From the NCBI RefSeq assembly GCF_905147365.1, contig NC_056420.1, positions 12,472,001 to 12,536,000 of the forward strand: a DNA stretch of 64,000 nucleotides, read 5' to 3'. The notes beneath the pieces were generated by a model. It made no database searches. It was not told the origin of the DNA and saw only the letters and a list, made by a program, of their open reading frames with translations. The DNA is from Aricia agestis (taxonomy: Eukaryota; Arthropoda; Insecta; Lepidoptera; Lycaenidae). Positions 55,075 to 64,000 of this stretch are shown in pieces. Positions within the stretch are counted from its first letter, which is position 1, and each line of letters begins with the position of its first letter. A program made the position numbers and the translations under genes.

Positions 55075-56103
55075 CTAGTATGGAACATTGGAGAACAAAT
55101 AAGACACAGATTCTCCGTTGTGTGTACGCCTCACCGCCTCTGCTAACATCATTGATACGTCGATGCACTGGATTTTGGGACAGTCCCGCATGTGTTTCTC
55201 CTGTGGTATTGTGTTTGTCACCACCACGGCCTCTAGACAGGCGTTGTTGATCCTGGAGATAGCGGGTCCAGAAAATATACCGTGCGTTAGTATAGCGTAC
55301 ACTTTGATAGCACCTGCCTCGATGAGCTTTTCGGCAGCATGGCAAATGGTACCACAAGTATCTGCCATGTCATCCACTAAAATTGCAATGCGATCTTTTA
55401 CATCGCCTACGAGAACCATGGAAGCGACTTCGTTGGCCTTTTTCCTTTCTTTATGAATGAGGGCGAACTCGACATTCAATCTGTCAGCTATGGATGTGAC
55501 CCTCTTAGCACCACCGGCGTCGGGAGACACGACAATACTGGTTTTCCAGTCCTGTATATTCTCCTTGATCCATTTCAGAACCGCGGGCTCGGCGAAGAGG
55601 TTATCTACGGGTATGTCGAAGAAGCCTTGGATTTGAGAAGCATGGAGGTCCATGGTGATGATGTGGTCAGCTCCGGAGACGGACAGGATGTTGGCGACGA
55701 GTTTCGCGGTGATCGGAGCTCTACTTTTGTCTTTTTTGTCCTGTCTGGCGTAGGGGAAGCACGGAATGACAGCGGTAACTCGAGACGCGGATGCGATCTT
55801 ACACGCGTTAATCATGATCAATAACTCCATCAGGTTGTCGTTGATCTCGCCGCTGCCACTCTGCACGATGTAAACGTCCTCTCCGCGCACGGATTCGCCG
55901 ATTTCCACGCATGTTTCCATGTTACTGAACTTCTTAGTTACGACTTTTCCGAGATCGATTCCCAGGCGATCCACGATCTTTTGCGCCAAATCAGGGTGGG
56001 AGCTACCGCTGAAAACTTTGATGTTCGGCATTCTGGTTGCTAGGGGTGATACGATGTGGTCGAATTTATTCACTACTTCTTCTAAAGTTATAGTTGATTT
56101 CAT
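55075..56103 (-). CDS. Prps: Ribose-phosphate pyrophosphokinase (PRPP synthetase), single exon
   Basis: Makes PRPP from ribose-5-phosphate and ATP, feeding purine, pyrimidine, NAD and histidine-type pathways in the cytosol. From ATG 56103 the product is 342 aa. An inner ATG at 56031 starts MPNIKVFSGSSHPDLAQKI, exactly where animal PRPS proteins start, and gives the standard 318 aa. Numbered from there: KKFSNMETCVEIGESVRGED near 33-52, PYARQDKKDKSRAPITAK near 95-112, the divalent-cation motif DLHASQIQGFFDIP near 128-141, and the PRPP-binding loop VDDMADTCGT near 220-229. The end SVSYLFSNVPY is intact. No catalytic motif is missing. The frame stays open upstream of 56103 to a TAG (56175 area) without another ATG, so the 24-residue extension MKSTITLEEVVNKFDHIVSP may be real or may be leader sequence. 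No introns interrupt the frame. Divergent from Hinfp. Confidence 0.95.
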   Translation of the reverse strand: MKSTITLEEVVNKFDHIVSPLATRMPNIKVFSGSSHPDLAQKIVDRLGIDLGKVVTKKFSNMETCVEIGESVRGEDVYIVQSGSGEINDNLMELLIMINACKIASASRVTAVIPCFPYARQDKKDKSRAPITAKLVANILSVSGADHIITMDLHASQIQGFFDIPVDNLFAEPAVLKWIKENIQDWKTSIVVSPDAGGAKRVTSIADRLNVEFALIHKERKKANEVASMVLVGDVKDRIAILVDDMADTCGTICHAAEKLIEAGAIKVYAILTHGIFSGPAISRINNACLEAVVVTNTIPQEKHMRDCPKIQCIDVSMMLAEAVRRTHNGESVSYLFSNVPY

Positions 56104-57013
56104 CAGCACCGGAGTAAATGACCTCCGGTACGTTGCGAGGGCAGTACGCGAAGTGATGAGATTAAACGATGTATGCCTCGACTATTTATTGATAACAAGA
56201 TTTATAATAATACCGTGGTGACCCGCACCCACGCGTAAATACAAAACTTGAGTTATCTGTAATTTTACAGCACGTTTTATTTTATTGAAATTGAAATGTC
56301 AAAAAAAGACAAGCAACTTAGTAAGTTAGATTTTTTTTCATTTGAAAATGAAGCAAACAAATTTTATCAATATTTTATTTGTCAAAGTAAAGAAAGGATT
56401 TTGATTTTTGAAGATACCAAAGTAGTAGTAAAATACTTAAAGATTTTGTAAAATTGCATATTTTATATTTATACTTTTCTTTAAAGTTTTTTAATATCTT
56501 ATTCTGAAAATATCCAACAATACATTAAACAACGAACTACAAAGACAGAGTACAGACAGACTACAGAATGGAAAACCGAGATAGAACCTTTGCGTTTTAC
56601 AGAAAAAAAAATCAGTGTCAGACCGTCTGACAATTTATCATCATCATCATCAAAATTCAAAAAAAAAATATCAGCTGACGTCTGACTCAGACGTCAGCTG
56701 ATATTTTTTTGAATTTTGACACTTGTGAAGCTGTCACGACACTCACGACCACAGATTACTAGTATATATTTGGTCACGACCGTAAACATCGTCCGCTGTA
56801 AAACTATGTTTTTTAATCAAATAACTATTTTTTTCGACTAAAGTTGTAGCTATTTCATATTTTATTTGATAATATTAAACAAATCCTTTATGTTTACTAA
56901 TCTTTTGCGAAGAAGAAAGCTTAAATAGTATGAGAACCAGCCGCCAAGAAATCTATGGCGCCAACATTTTTTAGTTATATTCCTCATCTTTATTTTGTTA
57001 AATTATATTAATC
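56104..57013. promoter_or_regulatory. Divergent promoter region, Prps / Hinfp
   Basis: About 0.9 kb between start codons, which must hold both promoters. It includes the palindrome at 56651-56718 and a (TCA)n run just before it. No TATA box or known factor site is clear. Confidence 0.45.
56651..56718. repeat. Near-perfect palindrome in the Prps/Hinfp divergent region
   Basis: Arms of about 32 bp (CAAAATTCAAAAAAA with TATCAGCTGACGTCTGA, and complement), differing only by three extra A in the left arm; the spacer is 1-2 nt. The core CAGCTGACGTC contains an E-box-like CAGCTG and a TGACGTC (CRE-like half) in each arm. Confidence 0.8.
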
Positions 57014-60000
57014 ATGGAAGGGTCTAGTGAAATCGTGGATAATAATGATAAACTAGCAAATAATTTAAAACTAGTGCGCTGTTTGGACTGGCTGCAAAAA
57101 CAGAATCATCCAAAAAAATTAGCACAACAGAACAAAAATGATATACAGTTTATCATAGAAACCAACGCTCATCGCAAGAAGTTTTTACTGTCTACTGCTG
57201 AAGATGATGCTACTATACCAGCCGGCGTCGACGAGAGACCGTTACAACCAAAGGCTGTGGTAAGTGTACCATCTGGAGAATAGAATATTTTTCAGATCAT
57301 TCAACGTTTTGTCTCAATCCCTGTCCTATAATTTCACGACATTGTGGCTCGGGTGGTTTGCGCGTCGATGCTCAAGCCTGAGTTTGCAGATTCTTATCCC
57401 TGCTAAATATAGCTTTGTACTTCTGGATAGCAACAAGTACTTTGTCAGCTGTCACAATATGTACCTAAATCTTTACAAAGGCCCGTTATTATCTTTGGCC
57501 TTTATAGAAAATGCATGATATTTTGTTGTATTAACACAGACAGACAAGAAAGGAGCCTTAATATCTAATAAAGCCCCTTCTATCTGTTTAAGGGAGATCG
57601 CAGACGGCATACTTTTTGTGTGATCGAGTCTGCGGCGCACATACAGTCTGCATCAATCACACAAAAAGTGTGCCATCTGCGATCTCCCATAATCTTATAA
57701 CAGTTATTACTTTATTTTGAATTTTACTTAGTCCATGGCTTCCAAACTCTGTGTCACAATATTTTGGTTTGTAGAGGGCATTACAAAAAGTACCCACTAT
57801 TCATTAATATACTTGTTAAAATGAGTCCTAAGTAAAAAAAATAATTTCAGCCGAACTATAGACTCAGATTTGATAATCTGACCATGGAGTGTGAATGGCA
57901 ATCATGCTGTCAACGCTACAAAGACTATATGGACTTTCAGGAGCATGTAGTGTCCCATGTGTCTGAAGTAAAGGTTGTGGATATGGGGGAAGAAGGTTTG
58001 TAAAATATATGTATTAGCACTATTATTCTATTCTATTTCTTAACTTTACAAGATGTAGTGTTTGCAGTTTATTTTGGCTCTTGTCTTATCACAATTTTTA
58101 TCAAAACAACAAAACATCAAAGTTATAATATTAATGAAACTGACATTTTAATTTCATAATGACATTTTTATACATAATAGTTTAGAATAATATTAATGAA
58201 TTCATTTTACTACTTTATATTAATTATTGTTGACTGTATAATTATTTTATGACCTGTTTTAGACTGTAAAAATTCTTTATTGTTAATTTTGCATGCCCAC
58301 AAAGGCCTATGTGTTGAACCTAATATCAAATATAAGACCTAAATTATTGTAGCACACATACGCAAAAATAAATGAATTTGAATGATTTTTGTACACAGGA
58401 CTCCTATATGTAAGGGATGAGAGAGCAATTTAGCCATTTTGATTTTTAAATAATATTAACCATAATACAATTTATTAGTATTTGACGTTGTCAGCTATTA
58501 AAATACTAAAATTTCTGTGTAGAAATACAATAGTTCATCTTACTGACATTACAACTAGTTGGAGAATATTTACTTTTTAATTTATAAGGCCCAGACTGTA
58601 CTTCATAGGTGTACAGCGTTTGTTCCTCCAATGTTGCTTAAAAATTTAACATGACATCATAATAATTTACTTCTTTTACATTTACAGTGTCATACACTTG
58701 TTGCTGGGACATATGTGGGTACCAGTCACCAAATTTTAATGACATCGTCAGGCACGTCAACTACCACTCTTACCACTCTAGATTATTGGCAATAGGATTT
58801 AATGCGAGAGCAACATTGAAACTTGAGAGCTGTCGCAGGGATTCAACGAAGAGGAACCAACTACCACCATTGAAGGAGGACCATGCTTGTCTGTGGTTTG
58901 AATGTACACACAAGTTTAATTCTTTTCAAGTGAGTTCTTTTATATATAATATTTAATCTGATGAGCTTGTCTGTCCCTTTGTTATAAATGTATTTATTGT
59001 AGCTTCAAAAGCTACAATAAATAAACTTCTAACCAGTATCGCCAGATTTTTTTTGTGTCAAGTCGGGACTTTGGAAAATAGAGATATTCTTCCATCAACA
59101 GCGGGACATAGTAAAAAACGTATAAAATCAAAGGTTTTCGAATTTTTATCTTTTTATTTTACTTAAAATAACGTTTACATATGGTTTACGTGACAATAGT
59201 GTGTAATGAGTAAAAGTAGCCATAGAAAATACACCCCTCTATCTCACACACATCTTCATTACGCACCTTTCTTTCTCAGCACGCTGAAGGTTAGTTCGAG
59301 TTATATCGAAAAGCTGGACTAAGCGTGTTCCATGCGGGGGACATTTAATTTTGATAAAAAAATCGGGACGTCCCGCCAAAATCGGGACATCTGGCAACAC
59401 TGCTTCTAACTATTATGATAAGCTAATTCAGTTTAATGAATATAATATATAAATTATAATACATATATTAGCTAGGCATATTTTATGTGACTTTGGATAG
59501 TCTTATAAATCAAGAATTACGACTTTGATGTTAGCATTGACAGGGTCAGTGTAAGAATAAAATACTATAATAGAGGCATCAAACTAAACACAAGAGTCTA
59601 CTCTTTCTAGTCTCATTCTATGCTAGAATGAAGAATCTAACATTGATGTCATTGACCTTCTGCTACTTGCCTCATTAACTTGTGCAAATTTTTATCAGAA
59701 TCATCATAGATATCCAGTCCAGGGCCCTATTCAACAGACTTTTGTCAGTTTCGTAAAAAAGTTACATTTCGCTCAATTAAGCAAGTTATATTGCCAATAT
59801 AGTACAAATGTTTTTTATTCTTTCAGAAATACCTTGACCACGTTGTCGCACACATAAACTTCATAGAGAAAAACTTTATATGCGCTTGGGCTGGCTGCGG
59901 TATGAAATTTACTAGGCGGGCTCTACTCAACATGCATGTTCGTTCCCACACCGGTGAGAAGCTCATAGCGTGCTATCACTGCGGACGACATTTTACCAGT

Positions 60001-63000
60001 AATCACAAGCTGAGCACGCATTTGGCGAGACAGGTGAGTAATCTATCTAATATCTATACTTATAATCTATATTAATATTATAAAGCGGAAGAGTTTGTAA
60101 GTTAGTCAGTTTGAAAAAAATCTTTCAGTGTTAGAGAGCCCATTTATCGAGAAAGGCTATATAGGCTATATTTTATCAGGCTAAGACTAATAGAAGCGAA
60201 TAAATAGAAGAAAATGTGGGGAAAACGGGGGAAATTATTTGAAAGAGTTTATCTCACGAACTACTGGAACAATTTTGATGTTATTTGGCACAGAAAGAAG
60301 TAGAACACGTGAAGGATCACAGGCTATTTTTGTGTGGACTAATTTGTCTGTGAAATATCTAATTATAGCGGGCGAAGCCGCGCGGAACGTCTAGTATAAA
60401 AAAATGTATTGTCTGTATGTTTGTTACCTGTTCACATTTGTTAATGTATTCAATGCGATAAATGAATTTCGGCGCAACAAAGTTGTGGGTTTAACCCAGT
60501 CTACAATGGACTCATTAAAATTTTTATAAATGCGTGTTTGTCTATCTTTTAACTTTTGACACTAAAACTGCATAATGGGAGTCCCATAAAAGTCCGAGAA
60601 TTTATCATGGAAAAACGTGAACGAGTGTGATATACGAATTTCAGCGAACTGGGAAAATTTGCCTGCGCCAGGCCTGTCCCACTCGCGCGTTTTGGTATCG
60701 AACTGTAAGTACCCCTTTAAAGGGGCAGATCACAAGGTACTCACAAGCGAGCGGTGACTAGGGTTGCCATCACCCAAATTGACTTCGCCGGTCAGGCACG
60801 ACAAAATTCCCGGACATTAATTACAGTAATTACGATAACGTCTTGCCAATTTTTGTTTTTCCAACAAGAATTTGTAAAAAGACTAACCCAAATCAATGCA
60901 AAAACCGTATGTATGCTTAGCGAGTTTTTATCTTTCGTTTATTGCTGCATGACCTAAAAATTAAATTTCTCTCATCAAAGGTGTCTGGATTTCACCCGGA
61001 CGCTTTTCAAAAAACCGACCGGACGCACCCCGGACGCCCTTCAAACTAGGACAAATCCGGGGAAATCCGGACGGATGGCAACCCTAGCGGTGACGCGCGC
61101 GCTGTGACAGAATCATTTTTAATCTGATAAATATGAACAATTGAAAAAAGTCAAAAAAATATTTCAATAAAGTAATTTAAGACTTTAAAATAAAAAAAAA
61201 GATAAAAAAAATACACAAATATAGCAAATAAACCAATTTATAGTATGCGGTTTGTTTGTACAAACCGCATACTACACATAAATAAACACAAGTTACTATG
61301 TTTAAGTTGTAAAAAATTCCTGACCAGCTCCTACACTATAATCGAATATAAAACTATTATAAAATATACGTTGGGTTACTAAAATTTGATTATTACTAGA
61401 AAAAAGTTTGCTATTAGTAGCTATAGTAATTAAAAGGAGATTTTCTAAAAGGTAACAATCCTGATTTCGTCAGAAAGGGTACCTCTTACGCGATAGAAAG
61501 AGAGCGCACATGTAGGCAAATATAATTGTAGGCGCCTAGCACTGCGCGGTCGGAATTTGATCTTTATAGTTTCGTAGCATGAGTTGTTATTTTTTTTTTA
61601 AATATCTTATTTCCATGAATTTTTTTTTTAACGCCTCCGTGGTCCAGTGGTTCAGAGCTCGGCTCTTGACTCGGAGGTCGTGGGTTCGATTCCCGCGTTG
61701 GAAACATGTTATTTTCAAGTTTGGTTAGGATAATGCAGGCTGATCACCTGATTGTCTGACAAGTAAGATGATCCATGCGTCGGATGGGCATGTAAAAAGT
61801 CGGTCCTGCGCCTGATCTCTCGCCAGTCGTGTCGGTCTGCCGTCCCACTGGGTTATGAGAGTAAAGGAATAGAGAGTGCTCTTGTGTACTGCGCACACAC
61901 TTGGGCACTATAAAATTACTCCTGCGTAGCTGGCCTGGTTTCCATGAAACCGGCCAGCGTCACCGAAACCGGTGTGGGAGCTATTATTGTTATTTTTTTC
62001 AACGGGTTTCACGTGTGGGAATTCTGTTGGTACTACTAGTATATATTCTGTGCCTGCGCAGTAAACTAAGCTCAAAATCTGCACAAAAAATGTACTTAAA
62101 TTTTGCCTGGTTACAAATATGTATATTCCAGAACGCTGCCCAAGAATGCGGTTACCAATGCTCAGTGTGCGGTAAATGGTACGCCACGGACTATCTAGTC
62201 AGGGAACACTCTAGACAACATGTGTCGTACTATGCCTGTTCCCTGTGCGACATGTCGGCGCCGACGCGAGCGGCGATTGCCGTGCATATGCGGTACAGGC
62301 ATTTAGATGATGCAGTGAAGAATTTTGAGTGTACGGAGTGTGATTATAGGTAAGATAAAAACGGTAGAGTTTTTCGTGTCAAATGTCATGAGGGTTGTCG
62401 ATATATTATATTATCATTTGCCACCAGAGGGACGGTGGGGTACTGGGGACTTTCGTGTCAAATGTCGTGTCAGACACATGACAGCTATATCGTGACATGT
62501 GGAAGTTATTTCGTGACACGACAATGAGGTATGTTTGGCGCTATGTAGAGTAGACGACCGTAGGGTCTATCGTGTCAATTGTCGTGCCAAACAGCTATCA
62601 TATGTTACGAAATAACTTCCACTTGTCACGATATAGCTGTCATATCACATATATCTGTCTGACACGACATTTGACACGAAAGACCCCAGTACCCCACCAT
62701 CCCTCTGGTGGCAAATGATAATATATATCGACAACCCTCATTGAAACGAAAGACATTACTTTATAATCGAGATAGTTTCGATTTAATATTAGATCGATAA
62801 AATGCACTGTAAGTGATCGATACAAATGCACTGTAAGTCTCGCTTAAGTATAGTACATTAACTATAAAACGCACTTTTCGAAAAACTCTTGCCTTCTGAC
62901 GTCTTTAAAATTCCTTCTGTTGTTTTTACATGAAACAACAAACTTTTATTCTACCTCACTGTAATTTTAATATCTTTCAGGACTGTAATAAAATGTGACC

Positions 63001-63238
63001 TTGATAAGCATATGCGCACACACAACAAGAAAAGGAAAAAGGGAAAGGCTGGAGCGAGCAGCGATGAATCTACAGATGATGAGAATCCGGCCAAGAAGGT
63101 CAAAAAGGAAGTAAAGAAATATGCCTGTCATTTGTGCCCGTCGAAACAAACGAAAATATTCTCAAAAGGATACCGGCTTACTACTCATCTAGTGAATGTT
63201 CATGGAGCGCAATGGCCTTTTGGACATAGTCGGTTCAG
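57014..63238 (+). CDS. Hinfp: HINFP-like C2H2 zinc-finger transcription factor, six exons, 3' end off window
   Basis: Exons 57014-57259, 57851-57995, 58688-58929, 59827-60033, 62132-62349, 62981-63238. All are GT-AG with consistent phases, giving 438 aa so far; the last codon is split, so at least one exon lies beyond 64000. HINFP activates histone H4 genes at the G1/S transition in vertebrates; nuclear. Fingers in order: MECEWQSCCQRYKDYMDFQE (from about 94), YTCCWDICGYQSPNFNDIVR with HVNYHSYH, ACLWFECTHKFNSFQ with the exon 4 part HVVAH, FICAWAGCGMKFTRRALLNM with HVRSHTGEK, ACYHCGRHFTSNHKLSTHL, YQCSVCGKWYATDYLVREHS, YACSLCDMSAPTRAAIAVHM, FECTECDYRTVIKCDLDKHM, and YACHLCPSKQTKIFSKGYRL. The final GAQWPFGHSRFR matches the HINFP block KWPSGHPRFRYKEHEDG. 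A Lys/Ser-rich insert (KKRKKGKAGASSDESTDDE) separates the last two fingers. Introns carry several MITEs and a SINE. Confidence 0.9.
57592..57688. mobile_element. 97-bp foldback MITE in Hinfp intron 1
   Basis: GGGAGATCGCAGACGGCATA with CTTTTTGTGTGAT is mirrored by ATCACACAAAAAG and TGTGCCATCTGCGATCTCCC. Confidence 0.85.
59034..59402 (+). mobile_element. hAT-like MITE with perfect 8-bp duplication, Hinfp intron 3
   Basis: Ends CAGTATCGCCAGAT and ATCTGGCAACACTG; flanks CTTCTAAC at 59026-59033 and 59403-59410. The CAG...CTG ends and 8-bp target fit hAT. Confidence 0.85.
60065..60395 (-). repeat. 'TCGATAAATGGGCTATC' repeat, reverse, in Hinfp intron 4
   Basis: ATCTATATTAATATTATAAA then GCGGAAGAGTTTG, CCATTTATCGAGAAAGGCTA and TAATAGAAGCGAATAAATAG, ending GGGCGAAGCCGCGCGGAACG, mirror the landmarks of 1471-1760. 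Confidence 0.75.
60759..61086 (-). mobile_element. hAT-like MITE 'TAGGGTTGCCAT', perfect 8-bp duplication
   Basis: Ends TAGGGTTGCCATCACC and GGATGGCAACCCTA; flanks GCGGTGAC at 60751-60758 and 61087-61094. Reverse copy of 30617-30951. Confidence 0.9.
61243..61276. repeat. Short hairpin TAGTATGCGGTTTG
   Basis: Exact inverted arms TAGTATGCGGTTTGT and ACAAACCGCATACTA around a TTGT-like centre. Confidence 0.75.
61633..61998 (+). mobile_element. tRNA-headed SINE, second family, Hinfp intron 4
   Basis: Head with box A TGGTCCAGTGG and box B GGTTCGATTCCC. Body: GTAAGATGATCCATGCGTCG, AAGTCGGTCCTGCGCCTGAT, CTCTCGCCAGTCGTGTCGGT, GGGTTATGAGAGTAAAGGAA, CTGCGTAGCTGGCCTGG. It ends with a TTATTGTTA run. This body is a widespread lepidopteran SINE. 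The head's 5' and 3' ends do not pair, so it is not a functional tRNA gene. Confidence 0.85.
62371..62754. mobile_element. 384-bp foldback element in Hinfp intron 5
   Basis: GAGGGTTGTCGATATAT, ATTATCATTTGCCACCAGAG, GGTACTGGGG and TTTCGTGTCAAATGTCGTGT are all mirrored on the right side. The loop is near 62530-62580. The intron is only 631 bp, so the hairpin fills most of it. Confidence 0.85.
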
Positions 63239-63254
63239 GTATATCTATACTATT

Positions 63255-63541
63255 TGTTTTTAATGTAATATGGGGGCAAACAAGCAAACGGGTCACCTGA
63301 TGGAAAGCAACTTCCGTCGCCCATGGACACTTGCAACATCAAAAGAGCTGCAGGTGCGTTGCCGGCCTTTTAAGAGGAAATAGGGAAGGGTAAGGAAGGG
63401 AATAGGGTAGGGGATTGGGCTTCCGGTAAACTCACTCACTCGGCGAAACACAGCGCAAGCGCTGTTTCACGCCGGATTTCTGTAAGCCCGTATTTCTCCG
63501 GTCGAGCCGGCTCATTCGTGCCGAAGCATGGCTCTACCACG
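63255..63541 (+). repeat. 'CGGGTCACCTGATGG' modular repeat, long (B) form
   Basis: Full order: GGGGGCAAACAAGCAAACGG, GTTGCCGGCCTTTTAAGAGG, a shortened G/A tract (63378-63418), ACTCACTCGGCGAAACACAG and TTCGTGCCGAAGCATGGCTC. It sits 17 bp after Hinfp exon 6. Confidence 0.85.
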
Positions 63542-63599
63542 TTATATTATAAAGTAGTTGTTGATAAAAGTATATTTTACCGGGATAAAAAACTTCTCT

Positions 63600-64000
63600 G
63601 CTTCTTATCTATACATCTATACATATAAATAAAATTGGAGGGTCTGTTTGTAATATTGAAAGAACCATTTTTTACTACATGCATATGAATGTACATACGG
63701 TACATATACCAAAATAGCACTTTTTACAATTTTTGTCTGTCTGTATGACTGTCTGTTTGTTCCGGCTAATCTCTGAAATGGCTGGGTCAATTTTGACGGG
63801 ACTTTTTTTGGCAGATAGCGGATATAATATGGAGTAACTTAGGCTACCTTTTAACCGACATTCAATAAAGGAGGAGGATATATTTTAAATTTTTATATTT
63901 GTTCATATATATTTTGTAATTTCAACTTTATAGCTAACGCGATGCTTGAGATATATCAGCCTGCTCTACTGCCTGCTCTCTGACATACCTACTTACTACT
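63600..64000 (+). repeat. Interspersed repeat at right edge
   Basis: Contains TAAATAAAATTGGAGGGTCTGTTTG, TTTTTGTCTGTCTGTATG, GTTCCGGCTAATCTCTGAA and TCAATTTTGACGGGACTTTT, a common lepidopteran repeat layout. No Hinfp exon is seen here. Confidence 0.55.

Noticed and set aside
55118..55824. Plus-strand open frames opposite Prps
   Set aside because: Antisense shadows of a conserved coding exon; no similarity of their own.
61633..61705. Possible tRNA gene (good box A and box B)
   Set aside because: The acceptor and anticodon stems do not pair, and the sequence continues into a known SINE body.
1..64000. CRISPR arrays, bacterial operons or riboswitches
   Set aside because: None seen; the repeats are transposon-derived and the genes are spliced eukaryotic genes.

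Overview
The window reads as lepidopteran (moth or butterfly) nuclear DNA. It is AT-rich, has GT-AG introns, and is packed with interspersed repeats typical of Lepidoptera: the 'GGGTCACCTGATGG' module, the 'GGGTTCCGTACC...CTCGCACTTGGCC' repeat, tRNA-headed SINEs, and many foldback MITEs. I see no bacterial or viral gene content. The species cannot be named from this sequence alone. Five protein-coding genes can be rebuilt exon by exon with consistent splice sites and reading phase. (1) A six-exon SLC22-type organic cation transporter on + (16983-38449, 541 aa), spread over 21.5 kb because its introns are full of transposons. (2) A three-exon BUD22/SRFBP1-family ribosome-biogenesis protein on - (43604-46017, 492 aa). 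(3) Ribosomal protein L36e on + (46876-49223, 123 aa), divergent from the previous gene across about 0.86 kb. (4) An intronless ribose-phosphate pyrophosphokinase on - (55075-56103). (5) A C2H2 zinc-finger protein matching HINFP (histone H4 transcription factor) on +, starting at 57014 and still open at the right edge; it is divergent from the kinase gene across about 0.9 kb. Two orphan THAP-type zinc-finger pieces (14147-14221 on +, 52817-53080 on -) may be remnants or unfinished models. Layout: 1-16.9 kb holds repeats only, including RTE-type and R1-type reverse transcriptase fragments and a nearly complete but dead Tc1-like element (14473-16020). 17-38 kb is the transporter gene; its introns carry a decayed LINE ORF1, nested MITEs and large foldback elements. 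38.5-43.4 kb is repeat-rich spacer. 43.6-49.2 kb is a compact housekeeping pair. 49.2-55 kb is spacer with MITEs and the second THAP piece. 55-64 kb is the Prps/Hinfp divergent pair. Functionally the right half is housekeeping (ribosome assembly, a ribosomal protein, PRPP synthesis for nucleotides, histone-gene regulation). The left half is one membrane transporter in a sea of mobile DNA. The most notable structure is the mobile-element architecture: multi-level nested MITEs, a foldback family with apparent 9-bp target duplications, four hAT-like elements with readable 8-bp duplications, and near-perfect palindromes placed at gene borders.
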